DNA of 64,000 nucleotides, taken from the NCBI GenBank assembly GCA_964019165.1, contig OZ025282.1:13865729-13929728 (forward strand), read 5' to 3'. The DNA comes from Mastigias papua (lineage: Eukaryota > Cnidaria > Scyphozoa > Rhizostomeae > Mastigiidae). Positions 12,501 through 24,598 of this stretch are shown here, in pieces. The notes beneath the pieces were generated by a model. That model was not told the origin of the DNA, did no database searches, and saw nothing but the letters and a program-made list of their open reading frames with translations. Within the stretch, counting starts at the first letter, position 1, and each line of letters opens with the position of its first letter. The position numbers and the translations under genes were made by a program.

Positions 12501-13590
12501 TTATCCTCAAATTGCACCATGAAGATGGGTTCTGGACATATATAAACAGTATATATTCTGAACCATTGATCAATGTGCTATAGGAATCAATAATTCATAT
12601 ATTATAACCAAATCCGGTTTTAGAGCAATGCAATAAAATTGCAGGAACATAGAACCAATTTCGGCGATCAAGCAAATTTTTCGCAACTGTGTTGCTTCCC
12701 TCAATACAGGGCATGTCTTATTCCAACAAAACAATAACTCTCCTAAATCAGAGGAATTGGGTCACTTTGACCACAGGTCATGCGTCAGCCTAGTTTTTAG
12801 ATGAATTAGACCCTTAGTGTCCTGGGTTTGGTCCGATTTAGGAGAGCCGAGGGGTCAAAAATAGCACTATGTTCTGCACGAGATCCAAGAAACATTTGCT
12901 GTTATCCTCAAATTGCACCATAAAGATGGATTCTGGACATATATAAACAATACATATTCTGATTCCTAGATAAATATTCTATAAGAATCAATAATGCTTA
13001 TAGTATAATCAAATCCGGTTTTAGATCAATGTAAAAAAATTGCAGGACTATAAAACAAATTTCGACGATCAAGCAGAGTTTTCACAACTGCGAGGCTTCT
13101 CTCAAAAAAGAGTATGTCTTATTCCAACAAAACAACAACTTTCGTAAGTCAGGGTAATTAGGTCATATTGACCACAGATCATGCAACATCCTAGTTTTTT
13201 AGATAAATTAGACCCTTACTGTCCCAGATTTTGTCCGATTTTTAGAGCAGAGGGGCCCAAAATAACAATATTTTTGCATAAAACCCTCAAACATTTGTTA
13301 TTATCCTCAAATTGCACCCAAGAGATGGATTCTGGACAGGTGTTCAATATATAGATACTGCTTCCCTGATGTACATGCTATAAGAATCAATATTTTATAG
13401 AGTATAGTCAAATCTGAATTTAGAGCGATGCAACAACAATTCTAGGGACGTAGAACCAATTTTGGCGATCAGGCGAGTTTTCCGCAACTGTCAGCCTACT
13501 CTCAATACAGAACATACTGATCGTAGACCATGTAGATATATACCTATTTTTTGAATAAATTAGACAAAGTAATATTGGTCATGTGTCATG
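12501..13590. repeat. Tandem repeat, about 400-bp monomer, about 2.7 copies
   Basis: Landmark TTATCCTCAAATTGCACC occurs at 12501, 12902 and 13301, giving periods of 401 and 399 bp. Each monomer has the same succession: AGATGG.TTCTGGACA, AATC..TTTTAGA.C.ATG, GGCGATCA.GC (GACGATCA in copy 2), CCGCAACTG-like, CATGTCTTATTCCAACAAAA (copies 1 and 2), TAAATTAGACCCTTA. The third copy is partial. Monomers are diverged, so the array is old. Confidence 0.85.
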
Positions 13591-13636
13591 CAAGAAAGAA
13601 AGAAGCAGAAATCTACATTTCTGCATAAAATTGAAA

Positions 13637-13924
13637 TCACATAAAAAACTCCTCAAGACCATAGACTGCAAACTGATGTGCATCGTGAGTCCGTACTGTC
13701 TGATCTATGGATTTACAAACTGTGCACAGTTTTCTCTCAAAATACTTTGATGTAATGCGGATCAAATATGGATTAGATCTTTCTAATGAACGTTGGTGCA
13801 CATCTTCAATTTGATAATTATTATTGCATTTCCTGCTGAGGCGTTCTGGGTAGTTGCGTATACCTTTATTAGTTGCCACTAGACCTTCCTTACAACACCA
13901 ACATATACTTTTCCCACCATTCAT
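13637..13924 (-). pseudogene. Possible FLYWCH-like zinc-finger protein remnant
   Basis: A 95-residue minus-strand frame begins MNGGKSICWCCKEGL and continues with NYPERLSRKCNNN, CTVCKSIDQ and THDAHQF. The Cys spacing and the block resembling HNHPPE..  RK.NN recall FLYWCH domains, common in Mutator-type transposases and their captured genes. The match is weak. It sits inside the candidate inverted-end element at 12074-15217. Confidence 0.3.
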
Positions 13925-15217
13925 TTCAATTAATTTGTGATGTATCAGCTATAGAATCAGGGGTGCTATTGTGCAAAATAACAGAAGAAAATTCTGATTG
14001 AACAGCTGAAGAAAAGATTGAATAATTTTCTGTAACTAAAGTAAATTCTGGCTCCATTACAGATAAACCTTTTAAAAACCCTGTTGGTACTACAGAACTT
14101 TACTATAGCACGAAAAAGCGGCACCATGTTTTAGGTATACTGAAAAGCTTTTATTTGTCCGACACTCGTCAGATGAATTTTTCTCAAAAGCATCAACTGA
14201 CAGTAAGATTTCATTGCCACTTATTGGTACTAGCTCTACTAGCTCTGCCAATGTCAATCGTTCACGTTATTCCTCTTGTACTTGTGAATTGCATAATTAA
14301 GTTCACTTCACCAATCTGGTTCTAAATTACAGGTAGGAGGTAAATTGACAGTTCACTATGGCATAATATTCCCTGTTTAATGACTCCCCCCCCTCTCTTT
14401 TCAATCAGAGAGAATAATTCAAATATAGTTGTTTCCCTGTAAACTCAATAGCTTCCATTTTCAATATTCAAAATTTATCTCAGTCATAATTACCATTTGC
14501 ACTAGTTCGTACCAAAGTCATTTTTATCTTCACGCATTGTCATATAAAATTATTGCTAACTTTTTGAGATTCTGTTGTTAAGGACAGCAGAGTCTTCTCA
14601 TTACAGCTCAATTTGTTGGCCTAAGCTCAGCGAAGCAATGGCTTTTTCTTTGATGTCGTTCTTCATTACAAATCGATCGATACAATCGAAAATGGCGCTA
14701 GATTCTTCTTCGAAGTCCTTGCATTTCACAACTTTTTCCGCTGCTTGCTTTGACGGTGGCATGTAAAGTTTTGAACCTTTTTTACTTCGGTACCTCAAGT
14801 GCAAGGTTCGTGAGCTTCGGGCAACACTCTTATATGTTTACGTAGTAGAATTTCTATATTATCATTTTCCATTTGGTGCCATAAGGAAAGCTCCATAAAA
14901 CAGTTTGTTTGACTGAATATGTATGAGATTAACAGTCGATGATACCTTTTCAATATCAATTACGACATTACCTTTTAATGCAGACCTTTTCATCACGGGT
15001 TCTTTCCTTTACCCATTAACCCAGTTGGGGCAGTAAGTGTCTAGTAGGGTACTCTTACCCAAATACCCCTTCATATGGGTAGTAAAAAGAATCATACTTT
15101 TTCAGTGAATCTGGTTTAAAAATGTAATTAGAATGAGGGGTCATACTCCCTCATGCGACAAAAATTGACGAAGTTATACCTAAATTACCACATAATCGCA
15201 TTCTGGGCCCACTGTGC

Positions 15218-16385
15218 ACTGATATTGTCTGGACGCGAGAAAAGTAAGTCTTTTGGGCCCTTACAGCGTTGTAGGGCATATTGAGTAAGAACAGTAAAGT
15301 CCAGAACTACTTTCTATTAGAGGGGGTACGATAATTAGATGTGGGACAGTATTGGTGTCAATGTTCTGAAGTTTCAGTGGCTACTACAGCATGGAAATTG
15401 TAAATATCATCACAGCTCTCAGCCAATCAAAACTTGGAATCTATGCTACTCTCAATACATAACATCATATTAGTAATACACATGTGTGGTGAAACGAAGG
15501 CTATTGCAAAAGGCAACAATAAAGAGGGTAAGTGAGTTGCCCCTGAGATAACAGAAGGAAAATTGATTCCTCATTCAAAGTACATGTGGACTGACATATG
15601 ACATTGATTCTATGTCATCACCGGACATATTCCCTATTGAGCAGTACAAGATCGTGTATTACAGCAATGTGACTTAGTCGTATGTTCCTGCATTTCAGAC
15701 CTCGCAGCGACATTGACAGATTCCTTTATGAATTTATGCCTGTTCTCTGGCATATTTTATGCCATTTTAAGCTACAGTCTCAAGGAATTTATGCTATTTC
15801 ATATGTCATAAATTTCATACTGTTTTATGGGACATAAGCGGTATGTTATCAAATAAGTATATTTATGTCATGTCATTTATGGTAAGAGGCTTGAAGCTAA
15901 TACGGATCAAAGTACCCCAAGAGACAAACAAAGAACAAAGTAGAGAAAGGAAAACCAACAAGCAACTAGGAACTAACAATAGGAATGAATAAAATAAAAG
16001 AATGGTTACAGGTAAACAGGAACATGAATTGAGGGGTATTTTGGGCATGAAGAGCTCAAGATTCCGATTGACAAAGGGTCAATTATCATTTGTGTGAGGG
16101 CAGAACTTTGATGAACACTTACTATTGCCTACTATCAACATTATATATGGAAATGTACTGTTACAAGGCAGGCCTGCAGACAGTTGCGCTGGACTGTCTT
16201 TATGTAGAGACTAAATTCAGAGTTTGAAACTCTGACATGTCAAAAAGTTTCACCGATGGATCAAAGACCCTGTGCCAATATAATCTATCATAGTTATGAC
16301 ACTTGAAATTGGGGGTACAGAACATTTTTTGAGGTGACGCCCTCAAAAACATTGGAAAATGCCCTTTTAGAAAATAGAATGTTCT
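15218..16385. other. No recognised gene
   Basis: AT-rich, non-coding in appearance. Small open frames only. Confidence 0.4.
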
Positions 16386-16389
16386 TGTT

Positions 16390-16636
16390 GTCATCATTGA
16401 ACTTCATACTGAGAAGGAAAACCCAATTATTGCTTTGCCCCTCCTTTGTACAACCACGCAGAGACCTTCTTGCTGGAGTTTTTGCTTTATTACGACCATC
16501 TGGATATACAGATCTTCAAAATCGCTCTCTAGTGCAAATCTTACTGTACGGTTGTAAAAGTTGTCCCAACGAAATTAATAGAGAAATACTCTTGCTAACC
16601 TTACAATTTGTTCATAAGTCTGATCGTTATGATTGA
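16390..16636 (+). pseudogene. LINE-type 3'-terminal coding fragment
   Basis: A plus-strand frame with LLCPSFVQPRRDLLAG, then LVQILLYGCKSCPNEINREI and a C-terminal TLQFVHKSDRYD. This resembles the last 70-80 residues of several animal LINE ORF2 proteins (a CP.+...R..L block, a LLYG block and a final ..FI..S.RF). The upstream domains are absent. Confidence 0.45.
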
Positions 16637-16639
16637 AAT

Positions 16640-18485
16640 TCTGTTTCCTCTACTTTGAACAATATAACCACGACCACCATGCATCTATCTATGTATATTT
16701 TATTTTGCTTGTTTGTCCTTTCTCCTTGTTTTAATCATGTATGTAGTAATCGTTTCAGGTCAGATGCCACACAATGCTTGTGATAATTATTCAAACACCC
16801 TAGATAATATCCATACACCCATGGATAATATCCCTAACCAATACATCAGTTGTTTCGCTTCACAGGCATACTTGTGGCATCTGAGCTGAAACCGACAGTA
16901 GGTTTTAATATATGTGTCCAAATGGCCCCGGGGTAGTCATAGTCGTTTGCTCCCTGGGGTATCGTTCTAGTAGTATTGTAGTGTGTAATTTTTGCCAGTA
17001 TTGTAAATTTGTATCGTAACTTTTATGGATATATATAAAAAAAAAAACAATCGGAAAAAGTTGTATCATTCGCGAAAATCAAATGAAACTGACACATTGG
17101 TTGGGAAATGCAGTAGACTGAAAATCTCAGGCCAGTTGGAAAATTGAAATCTTTGGCATCAATTTTCGGACTCAATGAAGATTGGGGGCTACACCCCCAC
17201 ACCTTCCCGCATTTACTTGCCTGACGGTAAATCAAACTACTTATGGAATACATGTCTTGTGAAACTACTTATGGAATACATGTCAAAGCTTTCTTATTTT
17301 GAAGAAGTGCTCCTGTCCTCGCTTGTCTTTGCACGCTGGCAAGAATGAATCCCCAATAAAGATAATTTGATCTCGTCTTCATCTAAAATTGCACAACACT
17401 TGAGATATTATGCAGGGGGCTATTACAATCATTTCCCAACATCAAGTCTCAAATCACGGTTACACAAGAACAGCTCCATTCTGCCAGTATCTCTTCAGGG
17501 GCACAATATGAAAAAAATATCTCTTGAGCTCAACGCCTATGAAATCTCATGCTAATTTACACCTAGTAACTATATTTTATACCAATTTACCAACAAGTAT
17601 GCAAAAGCCTAGAATTTTGTGCCTTTCTCTTTTTATGCTGTCTGGGAGGCCAGCTGCATTTGATAATAAGCTAAAGGCTTACTTGCTATGAGTTGTTGAC
17701 AATAGTTCTCTGGTGCTCCAGTCTCACCTGGCGGCGCTACTTTGATGTTGGGGAATTAGTATACAAGGTGTTCAGTGACTACCCATAAATATTAGAAAAA
17801 ACAATTTGTCACTAAACCAATTCTCATACCGTATAAAGATCAACAATGCGAGTTGTTAATCTTTCATCACCAAGAAGAGTACTGCATAGGAGCTAAATAT
17901 CCATCACTTTTCTGACAACATCATGCAATAAGCGGTGATTCTCTTACAACCAACTTTAACAAATCAGCCTGCAGAATTCTATGAATGGGTTGGCCAACGT
18001 GAAAGCACATTGAATCGGAAAATACACTGTGAAATGTCTGCTTTCAACCTCACTTATAGGTTAAAGGAAATCTCCTTTCGGGCATTATAATAGATTGGCC
18101 TGGTTCCAGTTTTAAGTGTAAAAGTGACATAAGTCCGGATAATTGCGCTAAACTGCTGGCATGTGACAGAATTGCATTTGTTGGTTTTCCTTGAAAGTGT
18201 TCAAACACCCCTAAACAAAAGGTATCGCTTTCTCATACAGTCAGCATGAAAACTTACAAAATACTACATACTCTACAAAATTTCACAATACTACAACCAG
18301 GACGATTCCTCAGTGAGCAGTATTACATGTCTGCACCAAGACCATTACATTAATACACGGATAGATAGGGGAAGACCCTACTTCACGCCAAATACCCAGA
18401 AGCAATCCACTCTGACAATGAGCAGCCTGTTAGGAAGAGACTATTTTATGTATCTTTTTGTTAACCAACGTTCTTTTTGCACCAA
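16640..18485. other. No recognised gene; small tandem duplication at 17229-17280
   Basis: Non-coding in appearance. The phrase AAACTACTTATGGAATACAT is repeated twice in tandem at about 17230-17280. Confidence 0.4.
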
Positions 18486-18489
18486 AATT

Positions 18490-18931
18490 AAAGCAAAATT
18501 TGCTAGCAATCAAAGTTGCATCTACAAAAGGATGGGGATTTCATTTCAATAATAATGATTGTGGGATAATGAAGGACGGTAAGTTAAGAGTTTATGCTAC
18601 ATTGAATGGCAGCCTGTATCGATAAGTTGAGAATACCGCAGAGTTTGCTGCTGTTACTGCTATTTCAAGTAGCACTGATAACAAGTTGAATTATGATATC
18701 TGGCATTGTCGAATTGGGCATTTGGGACAGAATAATGTGAAGCTATTACATGATAAACAATTAGTAAATGGAATGAAATGCACCGTTGGTCACATTATAC
18801 AACATTGTGAGGCATGTATTCAAGGGAAGATGACGCGCGTTAATGTACCCCCTTATTGTTGGGTGACATCGAGTACATATGAAGCTCAAAGCAGAAGAAA
18901 CAAAATTGACAAAATGACCATTAACTGTTAA
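18490..18931 (+). pseudogene. Ty1/copia retrotransposon remnant (GAG-pre-integrase / integrase zinc-binding)
   Basis: In plus-strand frames, LLAIKVASTKGWGFHFNNND is followed by LRVYATLNGSLYR and then by WHCRIGHLGQNNVKLLHDKQ and HIIQHCEACIQGKMTR. The H..L/IGH...HC..C pattern is the HHCC zinc-binding N-terminus of copia integrase, which joins the DNA copy to the target. The frame ends at 18931, before the integrase catalytic core. An internal stop (TGA/TAA) lies upstream of the WHCRIGH block. The element is truncated and decayed. Confidence 0.75.
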
Positions 18932-19488
18932 TATAGGATGTTTCTGTCTATGTCATGTGAATGTATACTTTGAGTTTTGATGTGCTGAGAGCTATTGTTT
19001 ACTGACCGTATTCAGTTTTAGCTTACTTGCTTTTATGAAGCTTTATGGCGTTTGGTACTATTGTTATAGCAACAAGTCCTAGCATAATCGCAACAGGAAC
19101 GAAAGAAAAGATGACGTAATGCTTACATTAAATTCAATTCAATGAACAAGAACTTGTTATTCCCATATTCGGATATTTATAGGTAGAACGAAAAATATAT
19201 AAATGTAGTAGCAGTAGCTGAGGCAGTAGGAAGACGAATCCAGCAGAAGCCATAGTATTGAGGAGCCGAGATCGATGGGCTGTTTGAATTTGTTTAGTTT
19301 AGGGTTTTATGTGCAATTGCCGTGCCACAGTTTCATGCTTAAAGACAAGCAATTTGCTGCAATAAAGTCGAGTTGCTTTTGACCGAAGTTTCAAGGTCGA
19401 AAGCTTATATTGTTGTTCCTAATTCCTGTGCGATTTCGTATAGAGACGAACTAACGCGCTAGATCACACGGAAGACTGTGATTTAACA
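18926..19488 (+). repeat. LTR-like sequence (TG...CA) with poly(A) signal
   Basis: Directly after the copia coding remnant, a 563-bp stretch starts TGTTAATATAGG and ends GATTTAACA. It holds a TATA-like AAATATATAAA near 19189 and AATAAAG near 19361, and is followed by TATTGGTGCCTCCTGTGAGG, which looks like a primer-binding site. These are the parts expected of an LTR. No intact second LTR was matched, so the border is inferred. Confidence 0.45.
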
Positions 19489-19554
19489 TATTGGTGCCTC
19501 CTGTGAGGGGCTTTATGGAATACCCAAGAAGAAACTGTATTTTATTATGTTTAA

Positions 19555-19735
19555 ATACAAGCATTTTGCCCCTATAAAGCCAAGCTGTGTTTAACTGAAG
19601 TGTACTGAAAGTCTTGCCGAGTTTCAACATTGTAAGTTCATATTGCTGTTCCTAATTCTTGTGTGATATTGTATAGAGACAAACCCATGCCTTAGACCAC
19701 ACAATAGACTGTGATCTAACACTATCCAATAGTCT
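19555..19735 (+). repeat. Second, diverged copy of the LTR-like 3' part
   Basis: Positions 19555-19735 repeat the last 160 bp or so of the preceding LTR-like sequence: TACAAGCATTTTGC, CTATAAAGCCAAG, TGTTCCTAATTCTTGTG, TATAGAGACAAAC and GACTGTGATCTAACA match 19340-19488 in the same order with about a quarter of positions changed. Confidence 0.65.
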
Positions 19736-20014
19736 TAGTGGGGCTTACTGGAGTGCGCTTAAAAAATCTCATGCTCCTGAAAGGGCACGTAATTCAGAGA
19801 GGGACTTAAAAGAGATGTTAACTTGCTTTGCAAGCAGTGATGTGTTTATTGAGGGTGTATGAGAAAGAAATAAAACTCTCTAGGGGTATCAACTGCAATT
19901 TCACGAGTCGGGAAGTCATGGACAGCTTTGAAACTACAAAGAATATCAAACACCTAAAAGAGCTATGTGCTATAATACTAGTTATATTTTTAGAGTTGTT
20001 TTTGTCATGTTAGT

Positions 20015-22770
20015 AACGTTGGTTCTATGTTTCTCTTTGTCCTGCTTTAAGTTTTGCATCATTCGTGTACCACAATTAGTGTCACCATGTTGCTTTACTT
20101 GTATGTGACGTATTATCTAATCTTGTTATACTGTTGTTTGTTGTGTTGTGTTACCATGCCAATGCATATGCTATAATTATTTTGCTACGTGATGTGTGTG
20201 AATACAAATTAAGCGTGCAATGTTCTGTGTATTCAGTCGTCATGTGAAGTCATTGCTAACATTTGTCTTGAGGTAAGATCAAATTCGTTGTCGCGTTGCT
20301 GTTTTGGGTAATTGCCGTTAGTTACTGTATTGAGCTTGTTGAGGAAGTGCTGTTAGTGAAAGTCATTATTGAGTCGTCGCTGTTGATATTGCCGTTTGTA
20401 GAAATTGCTATTATTGTCGTCAGTTGTATCAAAGAAATAAAGACAAGTTTGGCTTCAAAGCAATGACTGTTTACTTTGGTGACTTATTTCTGCTATTTTG
20501 TATTTGTATTCCTGTAAAGTCGTGTTATTTTACAGCTAAATGAACCTTGGGGCAGACAACAGGTAATTTCAGAGCTAACTTGAGAGACTACAAGGACCAC
20601 CATATAAAGTGCAATCAATGGTAACAGACGTTTGTTGAGCAGAAGATCATAAACAATGGATTCAGTGATCATTACTTAGGTTAGGCTATTCGTAGAAATT
20701 AGGAGCATGTTAACAAAATGGTACAATGTAGGCAACTGAAACGAATGTCATATGCGATCTTACTCCTTTGGATTGACAGTCAATCCAGTGAGACATACTC
20801 TGAAATGACATGTTAGCGCTGGAGGTAAACAGGGTCAGGCATTTCAACATCGAGCTGCAACCAGGTCTTCTGGCCAACAAGTCAAAAATCCGGCCAGCTC
20901 TGGTCGCAACTGCTATGTATGCACTGAGAATGCTAGGATCCTGCTAACCCACAGTACTTTGTGGATTGAAAATAAATTGCAGCAATGTGATGCATCATTG
21001 TACTCTTACTAGAGAAACCATTTCTTACAAAATCCATAGGTACTTGTATGAAATGTAATTTTATTTAATAGTCCTACAGAAAGAAGACCCCAAACAGCAA
21101 AATATTTACACATCAATTTGCAAATAGAATTATATCAGTGAAAAGCCTTTGAAAATTAATGTATTGTCCCTCTAGAGGATGTGTGTATGTTCTAGTTTAG
21201 TATATATGATGAAGTGTTGGTACTTCAGGAATGTTAGCATGTTTATTCAGAGCGCAGAAAAATGCCCAGCCTTCACACGGCTGTGAAATCTTTATCAAAA
21301 ACCTTCCTACTTTAAAACTATCAAAACAAAACCGTCTTCAACTTTGCATTGCTTATGTCTCAAAACGTCTACTGTAGAAGGGCTATGCCTTTTGCAGCCC
21401 ATGTAGCATTAACTGAAAATCTTTCTGAAACTGGATTGTTAATACAAATTACTAAACCTTTCGTAAATAGAAAATAGAAGGCAAATCTTCCTCTGGCTCA
21501 GAGTGTGGAGCCTGACTTATTCTGGATTCTGTGCTTACTATTCAATTCTTTGAGGGCATTAATGTAAAAGCAATCAGAGGGCTGAGCTTTCCTTCTTACA
21601 GTGGTAACTACATTTTCCTTTAATGTTCTTGACACAATTTAGCTGTAACTTCAATTGAAACTGATAGAAAGCTGAGTGTTAAGATGAATTTACATGTTTC
21701 GGCTCAAAATAACTTCTATAGTTGTCGGATTCTACTTAGCAGTAAAAGACTTGTAGTGAACATAAACATCGTAGCTTAGGCCATTTTCCATCTCGACAAC
21801 TTTTCGTTCTCATTCATTCATTCACAGTCAATTTCTGCAAATCTCGCCGGTCATTTATTCACACTTTCAATTCTACACAAACAAACAGCTACTACGTCGC
21901 ATAATCTTGCCATCTCCTTTGTTTACTTCTATTCATCTCTACTTCACACCTAACCAGCCCTTCCGCTAACTTGCTTACGTAGGTATAGTTCAGTTAATTT
22001 TAGATCTCGTTATTTCTGTATATATCCATGTAATCTGTGTTGTATAATCAGTTAGAGTAGAGTCTGAGTAGCGTCAACAACATCTTCTCCTCTCTCTGCC
22101 TCCGTGTTCTTAGCACGTTAAATCTGATAATCGCCAACAACGGATCAACGACGGATGTCACTAAACAAACAGCCGTCTATAGGAAGCACACAACCTCACA
22201 TTCCTATAGACTCTCCCAAGGAGGCAAATTAAACATATGCCATAATTCAGATCATTTGGCAAAAATTTTCGCACTTTCTCCAAGTATTGGTGAGTATGAC
22301 ACAACCTACAACACCTGGTAGCTATATATGAGTAGCCATCTGTTGCAAAGCCAGCCAATGGGTTTTCAGTGCCAAGATCCAGTATCTGTTGGAGAGGCTT
22401 TTCTGAAGTTTGATAAAGACCATTGATGAGAAAAGATCAAGAGTATTTCCAGAAAATGGCAAAAAAGGAAGTGTTTAACCAACAGTATTAGAAAACTTTG
22501 AAAATTAGGCAATAAAGTCAAAATATGCTTTGCTTTGCTCAAGTGCGATTTTTCGTGCTTCAGTTTAACGGGCTCCCTAGAACATCTGGAAAAAGAAGGA
22601 AAGGTCTTCTGATATCTGGCTGGAACCGGAGTTTGGAAAATTGTCCATGTCAGGAAGAATGTCTCGATAAAACACAATTCTGGTATACCTCTGGAAATAG
22701 TTTAGCAGCTGGATATTAGAGATTATTCAAAACTTTTCTGCTGCAGAAATTGAATCTCTAATTGAAGTTC
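20015..22770. other. No recognised gene
   Basis: AT-rich. One AATAAAGACAAG near 20436 could be another polyadenylation signal of LTR-type sequence. Other frames are short and unconvincing. Confidence 0.4.
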
Positions 22771-22774
22771 AATG

Positions 22775-23000
22775 TCCTGTGAACTAATCTGAAAAAGGTT
22801 GACACCATTATTTATAATTTACTAGAACAAAAGCTCTATTAGTTGGTCTACATGACAAAGAACTGAATTGGTTCTGCTCCTATTCAACTAATAGAAAGCA
22901 GTGCTTTAAGGTAAATGGGAAGCTTCCTAATATAAAATCTATAACCTGTGGAGTACCACAGTGGTCTTGTCTTGGGCCTCTTTTATTCACTACATATAAT
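22775..23000 (+). pseudogene. CR1/Jockey-like LINE reverse transcriptase, upstream half
   Basis: Plus-strand frames give KKVDTIIYNLL (decayed DLKKAFDTINHNLL), then VGLHDKELNWFCSYSTNRKQ, FKVNGKLPNIKSITCGVPQW and SCLGPLLFTTYN, which is the region up to the QGS.LGPLLF motif. The frame stops abruptly at 23000, where a DNA transposon is inserted, and resumes at 25587. If the transposon and one copy of its AT duplication are removed, the frame runs on without a shift. Confidence 0.85.
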
Positions 23001-23280
23001 ACACCACTTCGGCTAACCGCGCATTGGGAGACTGGGCCTAGATTTGGGGTGTAAAAGTAACATTTTCTTGGTAGGCACAATAAGGAATCGTACGAAAGCT
23101 GTTCACGTACTGCCAATACTGCGTAGTAAAGTTATTGATTGTTGTCTTTTCTCTCGAATTTGTTCATCCTATCGTGGTTTGTATACTTCAGAACAGCTTT
23201 TTTCGAAGCTTTTATAAGTACTCAGCTTGCAAGCCACAATATTCAATGTAAACTAAGTTACACTGTTTGGGCCTAGGCCA
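23001..23280 (+). repeat. Left terminal inverted repeat of the ISL2EU-like element
   Basis: Matches the reverse complement of 25305-25584 over roughly its full length, near-perfect for the outer 110 bp and patchier inward (shared inner blocks include TTTTCTCTCGAATTT and GCTTGCAAGCCACAAT). Confidence 0.85.
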
Positions 23281-23281
23281 A

Positions 23282-24358
23282 ATGATGGATGCCGACTTAT
23301 CGAAGTTGTCTAGAATGAAAGTTGATTAGTTGAAGAGATTCTTATGTCTTCGTGGATTAAAGACAACTGGTGAAAAGGAGGAGCTAGTTGCTAGAGTGTT
23401 TGTTGCTATTGAAAACGATGTTCCTTTAACAGAGACAGCTGAAGAGGTTGGGCGTGAGAGTGTATCAGACTACACGCCAAGCTTTAAGTCTGACGAAAGA
23501 TATTGCCAGACCCTTTCGGAATTACAAATGGCTGTCTGAATGAAGAGTATGGAACTGTATTTTGGCCTGTTACTCTCTACCCAGATATGTGTAACTTTGT
23601 AGCATTTCATCCAAATGAACTCTCAAGTGATGATCTCTCTGATTAAAAGCAGTCAAAAGGCTACAGCTACCACTCTCAGTGTTGGCTGTCACCATTACAT
23701 TTTCATCCTATTGCTGATGATAGTGAGTATTTTTTCTAAAGGATACTTGCATACCATCTGAGCAAATCAATAATGCCCCACACAAACTAATGATCTGTTT
23801 GGCAAAATGTAATGGTAATAGTGTCTCAATACACTGCTCATCCATGGCTGGGCTGGCTCAAACATGTAACCATGTCATAGCAGCTCTTTTTAGGATTGAG
23901 GCTGTAATCAGGATGGACCTTAATAACCATTTGTACACTTCAAAGCCATACAAATGGCTGCCCAATAACAAGGCAGTGAACCCAATAAAGGTAAAGGACT
24001 TAAAGCTGAAGAGGTCACTTTAGGTGGCACAGTTAGAAAGGAGAATTGAATTGCTCCCCTAATTAAGATTTTGACCCTCTGAAGCATGTCGACTATGGGC
24101 TTAACCTACAAGACATGGCAAAATCCATTGAAAAAGCTGTGGAAGGTCTGAATGTATCTTGTTTATAGCACTCCCAGAAACAGAATTACCATCTACAGAA
24201 ATGTAAAATGCCAAGGGTATTCCAATGGAGGAACATTTTTTATTATCTGCCAATAGACTTCATTTCCTGAATCATATAAGGATGATAACTAAGGAGGACA
24301 TATGTAACATTGGGTTGTTGACAAGAGGACAGACAGACAACCAACATTGGTTAGCATA
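23282..24358 (+). pseudogene. SAP-SWIM protein of YqaJ-nuclease family, broken and 3'-truncated
   Basis: The start is taken at 23282, just inside the left inverted repeat (MMDADLSKLSRMKVD, then an in-frame stop). A SAP motif follows (LKRFLCLRGLKTTGEKEELV), then EEYGTVFWPVTLYPDMCNFV and LSPLHFHPIADDS in shifted frames, then a SWIM zinc finger at about 23840-23900 (CSSMAGLAQTCNHVIAALFR, in which the second Cys of CxC is Ser), WLPNNKAVNPIKVKDLKLKR, and ITKEDICNIGLLTRGQTDNQ just before the YqaJ nuclease domain would start. There the sequence runs into a pentanucleotide repeat and the nuclease is missing. Proteins with this layout are multi-copy in cnidarians and other invertebrates. Several stops and frameshifts make this a pseudogene. 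Confidence 0.8.
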
Positions 24359-24598
24359 GCATATATCATAGCATAGTACAATATAGTACAGTACAGCAGT
24401 GCATTGCTTAGCATAATACAGTATAGCATAGTATAGCATAGTAGTGTACAGTACAGTATAGCACAGTACAGCATAGTATAGTACAGTATAGTATAGCATA
24501 GTACAGTACAGTATATGATAGTACAGTACAGTATAGTATTGTACAGTGTAACATAGTATAGTATAGCATAGTACAGTATTGTATAGTACAGTACAAAT
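24350..24598. repeat. Degenerate pentanucleotide array (YAYAG)n
   Basis: About 250 bp built from CATAG, TATAG, TACAG and CACAG units. Two positions of the 5-mer alternate between C and T, the others are nearly fixed. Open frames of Leu/Tyr/Cys on the minus strand are artefacts. Confidence 0.95.

Larger units (their letters stand above)
12074..15217. mobile_element. Possible 3.1 kb DNA transposon with short inverted ends
   Basis: GCACAGTGGGCCCA at 12074-12087 recurs as an exact inverted copy at 15204-15217, and a second block (GTGGTAATTT) follows inside each end at different spacing. I see no target duplication. Inside are a roughly 400-bp tandem repeat (12501-13590) and a minus-strand zinc-finger-like frame (13637-13924). 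This could be a decayed non-autonomous transposon; the superfamily is not assigned. Confidence 0.45.

Noticed and set aside
12501..13590. CRISPR-like or regulatory array
   Set aside because: 400-bp diverged monomers without spacers; an ordinary tandem repeat.
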